A stretch of DNA of 64,000 bases, taken from Cryobacterium lactosi. Lineage in GTDB: Bacteria; Actinomycetota; Actinomycetes; Actinomycetales; Microbacteriaceae. Below are positions 51,567-60,030 of the stretch, piece after piece. The stretch spans positions 59,879-123,878 of the forward strand of contig NZ_SOHM01000040.1 of NCBI RefSeq assembly GCF_004403945.1. Reading direction: 5' to 3'. The translations under genes and the position numbers were made by a program. Within the stretch, counting starts at the first letter, position 1. Each line of letters begins with the position of its first letter. The notes beneath the pieces were generated by a model. It searched no databases and was not told the origin of the DNA. It saw only the letters and a program-made list of their open reading frames with translations.

Positions 51567-52421
51567 CTACCACTGGAGCAGGGCCAGCTCGCTGTAGAGA
51601 TAGTCGATGTCCTCGGCCGGCACGGTCCCGCTCCGAATCATCTTCGACCGAGGCGTACCCACGTCGATGCCGAGAACAGGGGCGAAGCCGAGCATCCGAC
51701 GCTCGGCAAGCGTCGCCAATTCCGCGTGCCGAAGCAACAGGTGTGAACCGATCTGCGGCCACGCCCGCCTGAGCAGCTCACGGCTGCCACCGACATACAG
51801 CGGCGATGAGAACACCGGAAGACGTTTGCGGCGGTCCTTGCGAGCGACGAGATAGCTGTACTCGCCCTGCGAGATCGCCACGATATGGCGGGCAGCGGGG
51901 GCGTCCACATGGTCACGGTACACGCGGGCGTCCCGCCCGGTCAGTACCCCCGCGATCAGCCTCGGGTTCTCCGTCACGGTGAGGCCTCGTCGAGGCAGGC
52001 GCGGCAGGTTCGGCGCCAACCGGGTTGCGGTGTCAAGAGAGGTGAAGCCGAGCCGCTTGTTCAGCGCCACGACGTTTCCGCTCGGCGAGAAGTCGGTGAA
52101 CTCGAACCCCTTCTGAGCGAGGATCGCGCGCATCAGGCGAAAGCTGTGCGCGCGGTAGTCCTCCAGAACGCAGAAGGCCGCCAGATTGCAGAACCGGCGC
52201 TGAACGCCGTTGACCTCGCGTGCGGAGTAGACCGCCAGATAGACCCCCACGATCCTGCCGCCGTCGACGAGGGCGAAACCGTGGTTGGGCGGATCGGGAT
52301 TCCACGGGGGAGCGAGGATGGCGCGCCACGCACGAGGACTGACCGCCGCGTTCAGGTGATCGTGGAGAAACTCCGTGACCGCACCGGCATCCTCGGCGGT
52401 GATGGGCCGAAGGTCGATCAC
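51567..52421 (-). CDS. GNAT-like acetyltransferase of the EPS locus
   Basis: 284 residues from GTG 52421; the frame stays open upstream into the next gene, but no ATG is available near the gene junction. IDLRPITAEDAGAVTEFLHDHL is a GNAT N-terminus; FALVDGGRIVGVYLAVYSAREVNGVQRRFCNLAAFCVLEDYRAHSFRLMRAILAQKGFEFTDFSPSGNVVALNKRLGF covers motif A (degenerate, Y-R-A-H-S-F) and the C-terminal N-x-x-x-L-x-x-x-L-G-F. A second half of about 140 residues is less conserved and may be a second, non-catalytic GNAT-like fold. Substrate unknown; acylation of a sugar or of an amino group on the polymer is possible. Last gene of the right minus-strand operon. Confidence 0.72.
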   Translation of the reverse strand: MIDLRPITAEDAGAVTEFLHDHLNAAVSPRAWRAILAPPWNPDPPNHGFALVDGGRIVGVYLAVYSAREVNGVQRRFCNLAAFCVLEDYRAHSFRLMRAILAQKGFEFTDFSPSGNVVALNKRLGFTSLDTATRLAPNLPRLPRRGLTVTENPRLIAGVLTGRDARVYRDHVDAPAARHIVAISQGEYSYLVARKDRRKRLPVFSSPLYVGGSRELLRRAWPQIGSHLLLRHAELATLAERRMLGFAPVLGIDVGTPRSKMIRSGTVPAEDIDYLYSELALLQW

Positions 52422-52461
52422 GGTCGGCGAACTGACGATGAGTGGAAGCGCCGGGTGAGGA

Positions 52462-53337
52462 TCATGCCGATACCCCGGGTGTTTCTGGTCGGGCCCGCCC
52501 CCTGGTGCTCTCATCGCGACCCCAGCCCTCACCCTGCCCCACCCTTCGCCGGGCGAGAAGACCGGCGAGGAGGGTGATGAGCACATACGGCAGTGCGCTG
52601 GGCAACAGACGCGGGTTGGGCAGCACGACATCGCGCAGCCATGCCCAGCGGTCGGCTGAGCGCACCCGCACACCCAGCTGCCCTGCCGTGCCGGCCGCCC
52701 GCATCTGGGCGTTGCCCCGACGAACGCGAACCAGCCGTCGGACCAGGTCACGGGTCGTGAACGGAACGGCGACCACCACCTCGACGGTGCTCACTTCGGT
52801 TTTCTCTTCGTCGGTGAACTGCGAATCCAGGAACAGATCGTCGGCGATCATCGCCGGGAACTCGTCGAACCGTGCGCGGCCCGGTTCAGAGAGCGCAATC
52901 ATGCCCCGCCCGAACAGCCCGTTCCGGAATGCCGGCAACTTCTCGTTGATCGAGAAGTAGGCACGCACGGGCCAGGGGCGTCCCTCCATGTCCAGCCGCC
53001 GCCGAGGCACCACGGCGAGCGGGAGCGGGGTCTGTGCCAGGCGTGCCACCAACGCGGCAACACCGCCGGGGGGCACCAGGATGTCGGCGTCGAGGTAGAT
53101 CCGGGGGAACCCAGTGGCCGCCCGGTCCCCGGCATTCAGCGCGGCGGCCTTGCCCGGTTCCGGGCGATCGATCACGACAACGCCAGGACGTGTTGCCAGG
53201 GCCACCGTGTGGTCACTGCACCCGTTGGCGCTGACGACGATCTCCATGGGAGCGCCGGGCTGCGTGGCGAGCAGCGCGTCGAGACTCGGACCGATCACGT
53301 TCTCCTCGTTGTAGGCGGCGATCACGATGCTCGGCAT
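52462..53337 (-). CDS. GT2 family glycosyltransferase, membrane-associated
   Basis: 291 residues from ATG 53337. It starts directly with the GT-A fold: MPSIVIAAYNEENVIGPSLDALL, EIVVSANGCSDHT, RPEPGKAAALNAGDRAATGFPRIYLDADILVPPGGVAALV (metal D-A-D). The acceptor loop region is RNGLFGRGMIALSEPGRARFDEFPAMIADDLFLDSQF. A hydrophobic segment near the C-terminus (LLPSALPYVLITLLAGLLARR) suggests membrane attachment. The last 30 residues are low-complexity and polar. It lies 32 bases downstream of the next GT2 gene and in the same operon. Confidence 0.87.
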   Translation of the reverse strand: MPSIVIAAYNEENVIGPSLDALLATQPGAPMEIVVSANGCSDHTVALATRPGVVVIDRPEPGKAAALNAGDRAATGFPRIYLDADILVPPGGVAALVARLAQTPLPLAVVPRRRLDMEGRPWPVRAYFSINEKLPAFRNGLFGRGMIALSEPGRARFDEFPAMIADDLFLDSQFTDEEKTEVSTVEVVVAVPFTTRDLVRRLVRVRRGNAQMRAAGTAGQLGVRVRSADRWAWLRDVVLPNPRLLPSALPYVLITLLAGLLARRRVGQGEGWGRDESTRGRARPETPGVSA

Positions 53338-53368
53338 GAGATTCCTTTCGATGCTTCTCTGTGGGGCA

Positions 53369-54295
53369 TCAGGTGGGCAGGAGCGCACGGCTCGCGCCCA
53401 GTTGCGGCGGACGGGTGGAGGGCCTCAGCAGCGCGCGCAGCGTCGTCCAGGACCGGCGGTCCCCGAGGACGGCCCGCCGGAGTTCGACGACGATGGTCAG
53501 GCCGAAATACAGCCAGGCGCGAACCCCACCCGTGCGGCGGCGATAGAGGCGCACCCGGTTGAGCATCTGCATCGTGTGCGTTGTCGCGCTCTCGCCAGAC
53601 CCCCCGCCGACATGCATGGCGCCGGCGTTGGGGGTATAGACGGTGGCCCAGCCCGCATCACGAGCCCGGAGGCTGAAATCGGTCTCCTCCGAATAGAGGA
53701 AGAACGACTCGTCGAGGCCGCCTAGGCCGTCAAAACACCGGCGGTCAACGAGCAGGATCGCGCCAACGGCCCAATCGACCTCGTGCTCGGTCTGATACTG
53801 CCCCGGCAGCTCGATTCTCTCGGCGAACACCGGCAACCCCGTGAAGCTCAGCCCGCCGACACGCCCAAGCGTCGGTCCGCGGCGAAGTGTCGGGGAGAGG
53901 CTTCCATCTTCCTCGCGCACCCTCGGGGCGATGATGCCTGCGCCGGTACGTCGGCGCAGAACCTCGAGCATCCGTGGCACCGCGTGGGGATCGAGAGTTG
54001 CATCGGGGTTGAGGATAAGAATGGCCGGCGCGGGTGGTGACGCGTTCACGGCCCGGTTGATGCCGGCTGCGTAGCCATCGTTCGAGGCCCGGATGACTCG
54101 GCAATCGGTCCGGCCAGCCAGCAATTCCGGCGTTCCGTCGGTCGAATCATTGTCGACCACGACGACGGAATACCGCAGTTCGCCGAACGCATCGGGCAGG
54201 CTGTCGAGGAGGGCTGCCACGTGGCGGGTGCTGTTGAACGTGACCACGACTGCCGCGACGTCGACCTCGTCCGCCGAGGCACCCGGCTCACTCAT
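53369..54295 (-). CDS. GT2 family rhamnosyltransferase-like glycosyltransferase
   Basis: 308 residues from ATG 54295, overlapping the end of the polymerase gene by 8 bases. The core is VDVAAVVVTFNSTRHVAALLDSL, YSVVVVDNDSTDGTPELL, NDGYAAGINRAV, and AILILNPDATLDPHAVPRML (N-P-D metal site). The acceptor segment is VDWAVGAILLVDRRCFDGLGGLDESFFLYSEETDFSLRARDAGW. This combination is the dTDP-rhamnosyltransferase-like GT2 type. A hydrophobic C-terminal stretch (WLYFGLTIVVELRRAVLG) may touch the membrane. Confidence 0.89.
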   Translation of the reverse strand: MSEPGASADEVDVAAVVVTFNSTRHVAALLDSLPDAFGELRYSVVVVDNDSTDGTPELLAGRTDCRVIRASNDGYAAGINRAVNASPPAPAILILNPDATLDPHAVPRMLEVLRRRTGAGIIAPRVREEDGSLSPTLRRGPTLGRVGGLSFTGLPVFAERIELPGQYQTEHEVDWAVGAILLVDRRCFDGLGGLDESFFLYSEETDFSLRARDAGWATVYTPNAGAMHVGGGSGESATTHTMQMLNRVRLYRRRTGGVRAWLYFGLTIVVELRRAVLGDRRSWTTLRALLRPSTRPPQLGASRALLPT

Positions 54296-55670
54296 TGCCA
54301 GCCGCGATTCGTGCGCGCCCGGTCGGCCACGTTCTCGAGGCCACATCCGAATCGGCGATGGCGCGGACGCTCCCGCAGAGTCCCGCCACCAGGAACAGCA
54401 CACCGCCCGCGATCGGGAAGGAGAGACCGTCAAAGAATGCGAAGAGTACGGCGACATTGAACACTGAAGCGGCCAGGGCGTGACCGAGCAACCTCATGTC
54501 CCTGGTGCTGGAGTGTCGCGCCCGACGGGCGCTCCAGATTGCCGCGCCGAAGAACGCGGCGAAAGCCAGGAGGCCCAGGATGCCGACCTCGATAGCGACC
54601 AACACCCACTGGTTGTCGAAAATGTAGTACCTGGGCAGGAACAAGCCGAATCCCGAGCCGATCACGGGGGAGGGGGACATGAACTCGGGAATCCGCTCAA
54701 GCCCCGTGGTGCGGGACTGGGTGCTCGGATCTGACGCGATGCCCGAGAAGAGAGCGAGAGTTGTCGAGAGCAGACCCGGCACAAACGCGAAAGTCGCCGC
54801 GGCGAAAAGGGCGCCGGCACTGATCACGATGGCTCGGTACCGTCCGGGCACGGCCGGGATCATCGAGATCACGGCCACCGCGAACCCGATGATGGCCGAG
54901 CGGGATACGGCGACCAACGACGAGACCGTGATGAGGCCGACGGGAAGCCACCACCAGAGCCCGCCGTGGGTGCGATCAGACCGGAATCCGCGCGTGATGG
55001 CCGCGGCGATGACCAACGGCAGGGCTGTGTTGATCGCTGTCGCGTACTCGAGTGGATGGATAGCCGTTCCCGTCGACCGAATCACGCCGGCGCGCTCCTG
55101 GATTCCGCCCGCCATGCTCAGGCCGGGGATCGTCCCGAAAAAGTCGACGAACGCCTGTCCGGTGAAGAACTGGAGGAGGCCGAGTGCCGCAAGCAGTCCG
55201 GCTCCGATTCCAATCCGTCGCACCATGGTGGCCAGATCGGTCATCGTGCGGATTCCGTCTACCGCAACGAGCAGCACTCCCGCCCACGACAGCAGCCGGA
55301 TGACCGCTACGAGTGCCGGACTTGCCTGGTCGTCCGGCTGGCCCCGCAGCATGGCGGCGGCGAAACTCACCAGGACGACCATCACGAAGGCGATGAAGGT
55401 GAATCGCACGGGCTGGGAGACCGGCTCCGCATCGAAGCCCTGTGTCTGCAGCCGGGCGACGACCCACCAGACCAGCAGGACGAGACCCCAGATCAATGAC
55501 GGGCGACCGAGAGCGCCGAGCGGGGTGATGACGACGCCGGAGGGTATCCCCAGGAGTAGAACCAGGTAGACCGTGAGCATCGTGACCGCATCGCCACCTC
55601 GTCGTGTGCCGGCGATGCCACGAGCCGGCATGCCAGTCGTCGACGAATGGGCGCTGTACATGGTGCTCAC
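54288..55670 (-). CDS. O-antigen ligase / Wzy-type polymerase family membrane protein
   Basis: 460 residues from GTG 55670, overlapping the upstream stop (GTGA). About 11-12 hydrophobic segments are visible, for example MLTVYLVLLLGIPSGVVI, LIWGLVLLVWWVVARL, LALFSGIASDPSTQSRTTGLERIPEF (outer loop), and WVLVAIEVGILGLLAFAAFFGAAIW. The large outer loop with S-R-x-x-G-L-E-R-I-P and GSGFGLFLPRYYIFDNQWVLVAIEVG is characteristic of the Wzy_C/WaaL family (H in many homologues is replaced here by N-Q-W). It should polymerise flipped repeat units. No other Wzy candidate is in the window. Confidence 0.87.
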   Translation of the reverse strand: MSTMYSAHSSTTGMPARGIAGTRRGGDAVTMLTVYLVLLLGIPSGVVITPLGALGRPSLIWGLVLLVWWVVARLQTQGFDAEPVSQPVRFTFIAFVMVVLVSFAAAMLRGQPDDQASPALVAVIRLLSWAGVLLVAVDGIRTMTDLATMVRRIGIGAGLLAALGLLQFFTGQAFVDFFGTIPGLSMAGGIQERAGVIRSTGTAIHPLEYATAINTALPLVIAAAITRGFRSDRTHGGLWWWLPVGLITVSSLVAVSRSAIIGFAVAVISMIPAVPGRYRAIVISAGALFAAATFAFVPGLLSTTLALFSGIASDPSTQSRTTGLERIPEFMSPSPVIGSGFGLFLPRYYIFDNQWVLVAIEVGILGLLAFAAFFGAAIWSARRARHSSTRDMRLLGHALAASVFNVAVLFAFFDGLSFPIAGGVLFLVAGLCGSVRAIADSDVASRTWPTGRARIAAGNE

Positions 55671-56455
55671 CGCGCGCTGTGGACAGGGGAACTTGCCGCG
55701 GCTTCTGTCGCGTCGTCGTCGGCGTCATCCGTCTGGTCGAAGACCGTGGCTGGCGCGGTCCGTTTCGGCGCCCGGGACCTGGGCGTCTCGGCCTCGGGTG
55801 CCTCTGGGGTGGGCGAGGGCTCGGTAGCGCCCTCGGTGACGGTGTCGAGTTCCTCCCCCCGATTGCGCTGCCTGTACCCATCGATGAGGCCTGCGACGAC
55901 GAGGGTGAGCGCGAGTCCGGCGAGGCCGACGGCGCCGGCGATGATGAATCGATTCCGCTGCTGGAGGATGCTCTGGCTGTCGACGGTGATGGGCAGGACG
56001 GTCACGCGGTTCCGCTTGGCAATGTTCTCGGTCTGCTGGAGATCCGCCAGCACGGTTTCAGTGCGTTCCACCAGAAGGCCCAGTACCTCCTCTGCGGCGG
56101 CGTCGGTTGCCGCAGTCACGACGATGACGATGACCGGGCCGGCTGTCGCAGTGTCGCGGGTGATCTCAACCTGCACCCCCGAACGTCCGGCGGTGACTTC
56201 GTTCACGACGTTCTCTGCGCCGACCGCCCGCACGAGAACGTCGGCTGCCGGCGCCAGACCGCCGAGGAAGAGATAGGGATTCGCGTCTTCCGGCATGCTG
56301 GCGGCGCCGGGTATGAGGAGTTGCGTCGAGGAGCGCTCGTAGCCTGGAGGAATCACGGACCAGGCGCCGAACGCGAGTGATGCCGCGATCAACGCCCCCG
56401 GGAGGACGATGTACCACCGTCGCCAGAGGCCGCGGAGAGTGTCGACAAAGTTCAT
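55667..56455 (-). CDS. Wzz-like chain-length regulator (co-polymerase) 1
   Basis: 262 residues from ATG 56455, overlapping the upstream stop (ATGA). It starts MNFVDTLRGLWRRWYIVLPGALIAASLAFGAW with TM1. The middle is extracytoplasmic (YERSSTQLLIPGAAS..., a coiled-coil-like ERTETVLADLQQTENIAKRNRVTVLPI). TM2 is NRFIIAGAVGLAGLALTLVVAGLIDGYRQR. A cytoplasmic Pro/Thr/Asp-rich tail follows (TEPSPTPEAPEAETPRSRAPKR). No P-loop kinase domain or Tyr cluster is present. Confidence 0.85.
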   Translation of the reverse strand: MNFVDTLRGLWRRWYIVLPGALIAASLAFGAWSVIPPGYERSSTQLLIPGAASMPEDANPYLFLGGLAPAADVLVRAVGAENVVNEVTAGRSGVQVEITRDTATAGPVIVIVVTAATDAAAEEVLGLLVERTETVLADLQQTENIAKRNRVTVLPITVDSQSILQQRNRFIIAGAVGLAGLALTLVVAGLIDGYRQRNRGEELDTVTEGATEPSPTPEAPEAETPRSRAPKRTAPATVFDQTDDADDDATEAAASSPVHSAR

Positions 56456-57156
56456 GTGGGCGATCCTTCCAAGATGTGACGGGTCGGGATTCTGGGTGGG
56501 GTGGCGGGCGTCGTGCGTTTTCGCGAGAGTCTGCGGTCGACCATCACCGAGCCCCAGGCGCTCACGGTCAGGGCGACGGCGAGCATCGCGGCAGCGGCGG
56601 CGGCCTGACCGCGTCGAGAGGGTGAGACGTACTCGATCCGCATCGTGAGGGGGGCCACGATGGCCCTGATCCTGTCGGCGGACGGAATGGCCAGCGAGGC
56701 CTGTTCGGCGTCTGCGACGGCCAGCACCTGGTCGACCAGGTCGCGTTGCTGGGACTCGACCCAGTCGTACGAGCGCCCCACGATCTGCAATTCGATGTCT
56801 GATCGGCCGAATGTCGATACCCACTGGCTGCCTGAATTCGCCAGCTCCACGAGCACACCCTGGCGCACCCCCGCACCGTAGTACGGGGCGTCACTCTCTG
56901 AATATCGTGCAGGCGGGCGGCCGTCGTTGACCACCTGTGCCACGGTCCCGGCGAAGGCGATGACGCTCGGATCGGTGGTTCCGTTGTACGGCGACAGGCT
57001 GGACGTCGCCGGCCGAGTGAACGACACGACCGTCTTGGTGGTGTAAGTGCCCCCATCATTCGCCAAGACCGCGGTGGCGACGGCCGCGGCCGTGAGCACC
57101 AGAATCGTGATGTACCAGCGCCGGAGCATGGCGGACAGGATCTCGCGGAAAGTCAT
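56452..57156 (-). CDS. Wzz-like chain-length regulator (co-polymerase) 2
   Basis: 234 residues from ATG 57156. The start MTFREILSAMLRRWYITILVLTAAAVATAVL is like that of the next gene's product (x-x-F-x-x-x-L-x-x-x-x-R-R-W-Y-I), a Wzz TM1 region. The outer part is about 150 residues, ending with TM2 (RGQAAAAAAMLAVALTVSAWGSVMV) and a basic tail (DRRLSRKRTTPATPPR). Like its neighbour it lacks a BY-kinase domain. The pair may form a hetero-oligomer; two non-identical Wzz proteins side by side are uncommon. Confidence 0.82.
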   Translation of the reverse strand: MTFREILSAMLRRWYITILVLTAAAVATAVLANDGGTYTTKTVVSFTRPATSSLSPYNGTTDPSVIAFAGTVAQVVNDGRPPARYSESDAPYYGAGVRQGVLVELANSGSQWVSTFGRSDIELQIVGRSYDWVESQQRDLVDQVLAVADAEQASLAIPSADRIRAIVAPLTMRIEYVSPSRRGQAAAAAAMLAVALTVSAWGSVMVDRRLSRKRTTPATPPRIPTRHILEGSPT

Positions 57157-57354
57157 CGACCGACGCCCGACCCGGAATCGCAGGATGCTGGGCCGGCGAG
57201 AGCGTATCGCCGGGAGGACAGGTCGAGCGCAGATACGGTCACAATCACTTCCCTGCTGGTCACTTCATGATTTCGCCCGCGAGGCACGGCAGAACTGACG
57301 GAATGTCAGCTCCTGGTCGCAGACGGTATCCTCATTCGGATCCGTTCGCTGTAG

Positions 57355-57366
57355 CCCCTTAGGGGG
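57355..57366. promoter_or_regulatory. CCCC-x-GGGG-type inverted repeat upstream of the Wzz-like genes
   Basis: CCCCTTAGGGGG in a 218-base gap, about 200 bases upstream of the Wzz-like 2 start and just after the stop of the beta-propeller gene. It has the same C-run/G-run form as the leader repeats at 24976 and 32835 but a 3-base spacer. The gap shows nothing else that I recognise. Confidence 0.4.
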
Positions 57367-57374
57367 TGATCCGC

Positions 57375-58391
57375 TCACCGCACGACCGAGGGTGACCACG
57401 CGTGGGCCAGGAACAGCTCGGGTTCCCCATCACCGTCGGCGGACACCGCCCAGATGTCGCTGTCGCCGACCGTGTCGTCCCGGCCGAGCCCGTAGAGGAT
57501 GGTGTCGTCATCCAGCCAGACGACCTGGTCGTCGACGTCGCGCTTCTCGGGCAGCAGCGTCTCGGTGCCTGTCGCGAGGTCCAGTACGGCGATCGTCCAC
57601 CGCGGCGTGGCTGTGGTGGACACCTCCTTCTTGTAGGCGATCCGCCCGCCGTCGGGTGACAGCGACGGGCATTCAGCGGTGTCCTTGATGGCCGTCAATG
57701 TGCGGGCGGTGAGGTCACCGCGCACCAGCCAGGTCTGGTTGTTCGAGGCCGCCGTCGCATAGAACACGGAGGCGTCGTCGCTGAACGTGACCCCCCAGAT
57801 GTTCCGGTCGGCGGCGGTGACGCGCACGTCGTCCACGTACAGCGCGAAGTCCTCGAGGTTGCCGAAGTCCTGGCTGCCGTCGGTTCGGGAGATCGTCGTC
57901 GTGGTGGAGAATCCCACGGTGCCGTACGACTCACCGGTCACGAATGACGTGGCGGCGACCAGGGTGGAGTCGGCCGAGATGCGGGTGCGGCTGGGCACCC
58001 CGGCCAGGGGCCATGAGCGGGTTTCCCGACCGGCGGCGTCGATCAGGGTGCCGGTGAACGTTGTGACCACGCCCCGGTCGACATGCAGGCACGATTGCAG
58101 GGCGGCGGTGGCGAAGACCCGGTCGCAGGCCAGATCGGTGACGCTGCGGGCCGCCGTGGGGTCTGACAGGGGAACAGAGGCTACGAGGCCGTACCCGGCG
58201 CCGAGCGCGGTATTGCGAAAGACCACTCGTGCTCCGGCCGGTCGGGTGTCTGTGACCACGGACTCCACCTCGCTGGGGGCGGACGCGCGGGCCCGGTGCT
58301 CGGCCCACGCCACGATCCCGTACCCGGCGGCACCGGACAGCAGAACGATGCCGATGATGGACACCAGCCAGATCCGGCGTCGGGTGGTCAT
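57375..58391 (-). CDS. Membrane-anchored TolB-like beta-propeller protein
   Basis: 338 residues from ATG 58391 (a GTG directly in front at 58394). It opens with a signal anchor, RIWLVSIIGIVLLSGAAGYGIVAW. The outer part has blade-like repeats: YGLVASVPLSDP, RTRISADSTLVAATSF, GVTFSDDASVFYATAASNNQTWLVRGDLTARTLTAI, PSLSPDGGRIAYKKE, WTIAVLDLATGTETLLP, and DQVVWLDDDTILYGLGRDD. L-S-P-D-G-x-R-I-A-Y-K is the hallmark of TolB/WD40-like propellers. It is probably a scaffold or sensor on the cell surface for polymer assembly (inference). Confidence 0.8.
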   Translation of the reverse strand: MTTRRRIWLVSIIGIVLLSGAAGYGIVAWAEHRARASAPSEVESVVTDTRPAGARVVFRNTALGAGYGLVASVPLSDPTAARSVTDLACDRVFATAALQSCLHVDRGVVTTFTGTLIDAAGRETRSWPLAGVPSRTRISADSTLVAATSFVTGESYGTVGFSTTTTISRTDGSQDFGNLEDFALYVDDVRVTAADRNIWGVTFSDDASVFYATAASNNQTWLVRGDLTARTLTAIKDTAECPSLSPDGGRIAYKKEVSTTATPRWTIAVLDLATGTETLLPEKRDVDDQVVWLDDDTILYGLGRDDTVGDSDIWAVSADGDGEPELFLAHAWSPSVVR

Positions 58392-58476
58392 CACGCCGCC
58401 GTCAACGGCCAGGACGGCGGCTCGGTGAAGCCGCGGGGTGTTCGACGGAGGGAACTCGATTTTTCACGTGTCATCG

Positions 58477-58517
58477 CCTGCAGTTTCGGGTTACAGGTGT
58501 TGCATCGGATAGGAGCT
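58477..58517 (-). promoter_or_regulatory. Conserved EPS leader block M2
   Basis: Second 41-bp copy of the block at 24802-24842 (CCTGCA, TTTCGGGTT, ACAGGT, GGAGCT in the same order). It lies 86-126 bases upstream of the beta-propeller start on the minus strand. A separate inverted repeat ACCCCAGATCGGGGGT occurs further upstream at 58628-58643. Confidence 0.55.
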
Positions 58518-58627
58518 CCGCGCGGGACGGAGGTAAGTGGGCGCACCGAAAAGAGGCGGCCGGGCTTGCTTTGAGCTGCCTCAGCGCAGCGTTTCGTGAC
58601 TGTAGCGCGGGCGGTGCGGCGGGCCTG

Positions 58628-58643
58628 ACCCCAGATCGGGGGT
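58628..58643. promoter_or_regulatory. CCCC-x-GGGG-type inverted repeat between two EPS genes
   Basis: ACCCCAGATCGGGGGT: two C4/G5 half sites with a 5-base spacer, between the secreted-protein gene (ends 58665) and the beta-propeller start (58391). Confidence 0.4.
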
Positions 58644-58664
58644 GTTGTCTGGAGCGGTTCGGGG

Positions 58665-59318
58665 TCAGCTTTCCGCGGAGAAGATGCCGAACACCGTGTA
58701 CTCGGAGCCTGAAGCGACGGGGGAGGCGGTGAGCGTCACCGTGTTCACTCCCCGGGTGAAAACGAGCGCGGATGAGCCGTCGGGCGCCGGCACCGGGGCG
58801 CTGACCAAACCGAGTTCCGTCAGGGTGGCGCTGTAGAAGTCCAGTACCTCCTGGGTGGTGAGAGGCGTCTGGGCCACCAGCGCTGCCTGCAGCCGAGAAC
58901 CCTCGGCCGCGACCGAACTGGAGGCGATCGAGGACTGCGGCGCCGCGGGAAGGACCTGATCGGGGAATCCGGCCACCACCGAACCGACCGCGCTTGACGT
59001 GTCGGGCAGCGGCAGCGACACCAGGGCCGGCAGCGGGGACGGCGACTCCGGTGCGGGGTCGGCCGCTGCGTCCGGATCATTCGCACGCGCCTCGGTGGAC
59101 ACTCCCGGCGGGGCCGTCGACGATGACCCCGGCAGAGCGGCCGACGGGGCGGGCGTGGCGGATTCCGCTCCGGGGGCGGACGGTGCCTGCCGACCCCCGC
59201 CGGCCTGCGACGTCACCGACGGCGCGGGCGCGGTGCTGGATTGCTGAACGAACAGCGCTCCGGTCGTGACGAGGACGACGGCGGCGACCGAGATGACCGC
59301 AACGAGTCGGCGGCGCAC
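58665..59318 (-). CDS. Secreted low-complexity protein with a small C-terminal beta domain
   Basis: 217 residues from GTG 59318 (GGAG 8 bases upstream); TTG 59324 overlapping the upstream stop is an alternative. A signal anchor is VRRRLVAVISVAAVVLVTTGALFV. About 80 residues rich in Ala/Ser/Pro follow. The rest (about 100-217) reads VVAGFPDQVLPAAPQSS, EGSRLQAALVAQTPLTTQEVLDFYSATLTELGL, and GSSALVFTRGVNTVTLTASPVASGSEYTVFG. The F-P-x-x-x-L-P...V-x-x-F-Y-x-x-x-L pattern resembles small secreted domains seen in many actinobacteria, but I do not recognise the family. Confidence 0.6.
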   Translation of the reverse strand: MRRRLVAVISVAAVVLVTTGALFVQQSSTAPAPSVTSQAGGGRQAPSAPGAESATPAPSAALPGSSSTAPPGVSTEARANDPDAAADPAPESPSPLPALVSLPLPDTSSAVGSVVAGFPDQVLPAAPQSSIASSSVAAEGSRLQAALVAQTPLTTQEVLDFYSATLTELGLVSAPVPAPDGSSALVFTRGVNTVTLTASPVASGSEYTVFGIFSAES

Positions 59319-59320
59319 GG

Positions 59321-59932
59321 TCAACGCTCCGAGGGAACGACAGACAGGGCGCCGTCCACTTCCCGATATCGCTCTCCGGTGGCTGGGCAGGTGTACAGGT
59401 TGTCGCCGGCAGACACCAGGGGGATGCCCGCGGGGCCGACCCAGCCGACCTGCCGGGCGGGCACGCCGGCCACGATGGCGTGATCGGGGACATCCCGCGT
59501 CACGACGGCGCCGGCGGCGACCAGGGCCCACCGGCCGATCCGGACCGGGGCGATGCAGACGGCGCGGGCGCCGATCGAGGCGCCGGTGCCCACGTTCACG
59601 CCGACCGCGTCCCAGTCCGCGGCGCTCTTCCGGCTGCCGTCGATGTTCACGGCGCGGGGGAACACGTCATTGGTGAAGACGACGGCGGGACCGACGAAGA
59701 CGCCGTCACCCAGCACGGCCGGTTCGTAGATCAACGCGTAGTTCTGGACCTTGCAGTTCGCACCCAGAATGACGCCCGGGCCGATGTACACGCCACGGCC
59801 CAGTATCGACCCTGCGCCCAGCTGCGCGTCCTCGCGCACCTGGGCAAGGTGCCAGATGGTGACGTCGGTCCCGACGACGGCGCGGGGGTCCACGTCGGCG
59901 GTGGGTGCGATCTGGTCGGTCTGCTGCGTCAT
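59321..59932 (-). CDS. WbpD/WlbB-like UDP-amino-sugar N-acetyltransferase (left-handed beta-helix)
   Basis: 203 residues from ATG 59932. The hexapeptide repeats are clear: VGTDVTIWHLAQVREDAQLGAGSILGRGVYIGPGVILGANCKVQNYALIYEPAVLGDGVFVGPAVVFTNDVFPRAVN. The VFTNDVFPR segment and the N-K-V-Q-N block are typical of WbpD/WlbB, which acetylate the 3-amino group of UDP-2-acetamido-3-amino uronates. The C-terminus is extended by a small region with CPATGERYREVDG. It complements the oxidoreductase and aminotransferases at 32957-37958, although it is encoded 20 kb away in another operon. It is the first gene of this minus-strand block. Confidence 0.87.
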   Translation of the reverse strand: MTQQTDQIAPTADVDPRAVVGTDVTIWHLAQVREDAQLGAGSILGRGVYIGPGVILGANCKVQNYALIYEPAVLGDGVFVGPAVVFTNDVFPRAVNIDGSRKSAADWDAVGVNVGTGASIGARAVCIAPVRIGRWALVAAGAVVTRDVPDHAIVAGVPARQVGWVGPAGIPLVSAGDNLYTCPATGERYREVDGALSVVPSER

Positions 59933-60030
59933 GAGTGCCGTCCCGAGGGTCGTTCAGAGAGGGTCAGTGCGTCTGGTCGCCCTCAGTATGACCGGATTGG
60001 CCCGACTCGGCGAGATCCGCCGCCGGCCGA

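Noticed and set aside
52500..52580. Low-complexity CCCTCACCCTGCCCC stretch as an intergenic repeat
   Set aside because: It lies within the C-terminal coding region of a GT2 gene and has no second copy that I could find in the window.
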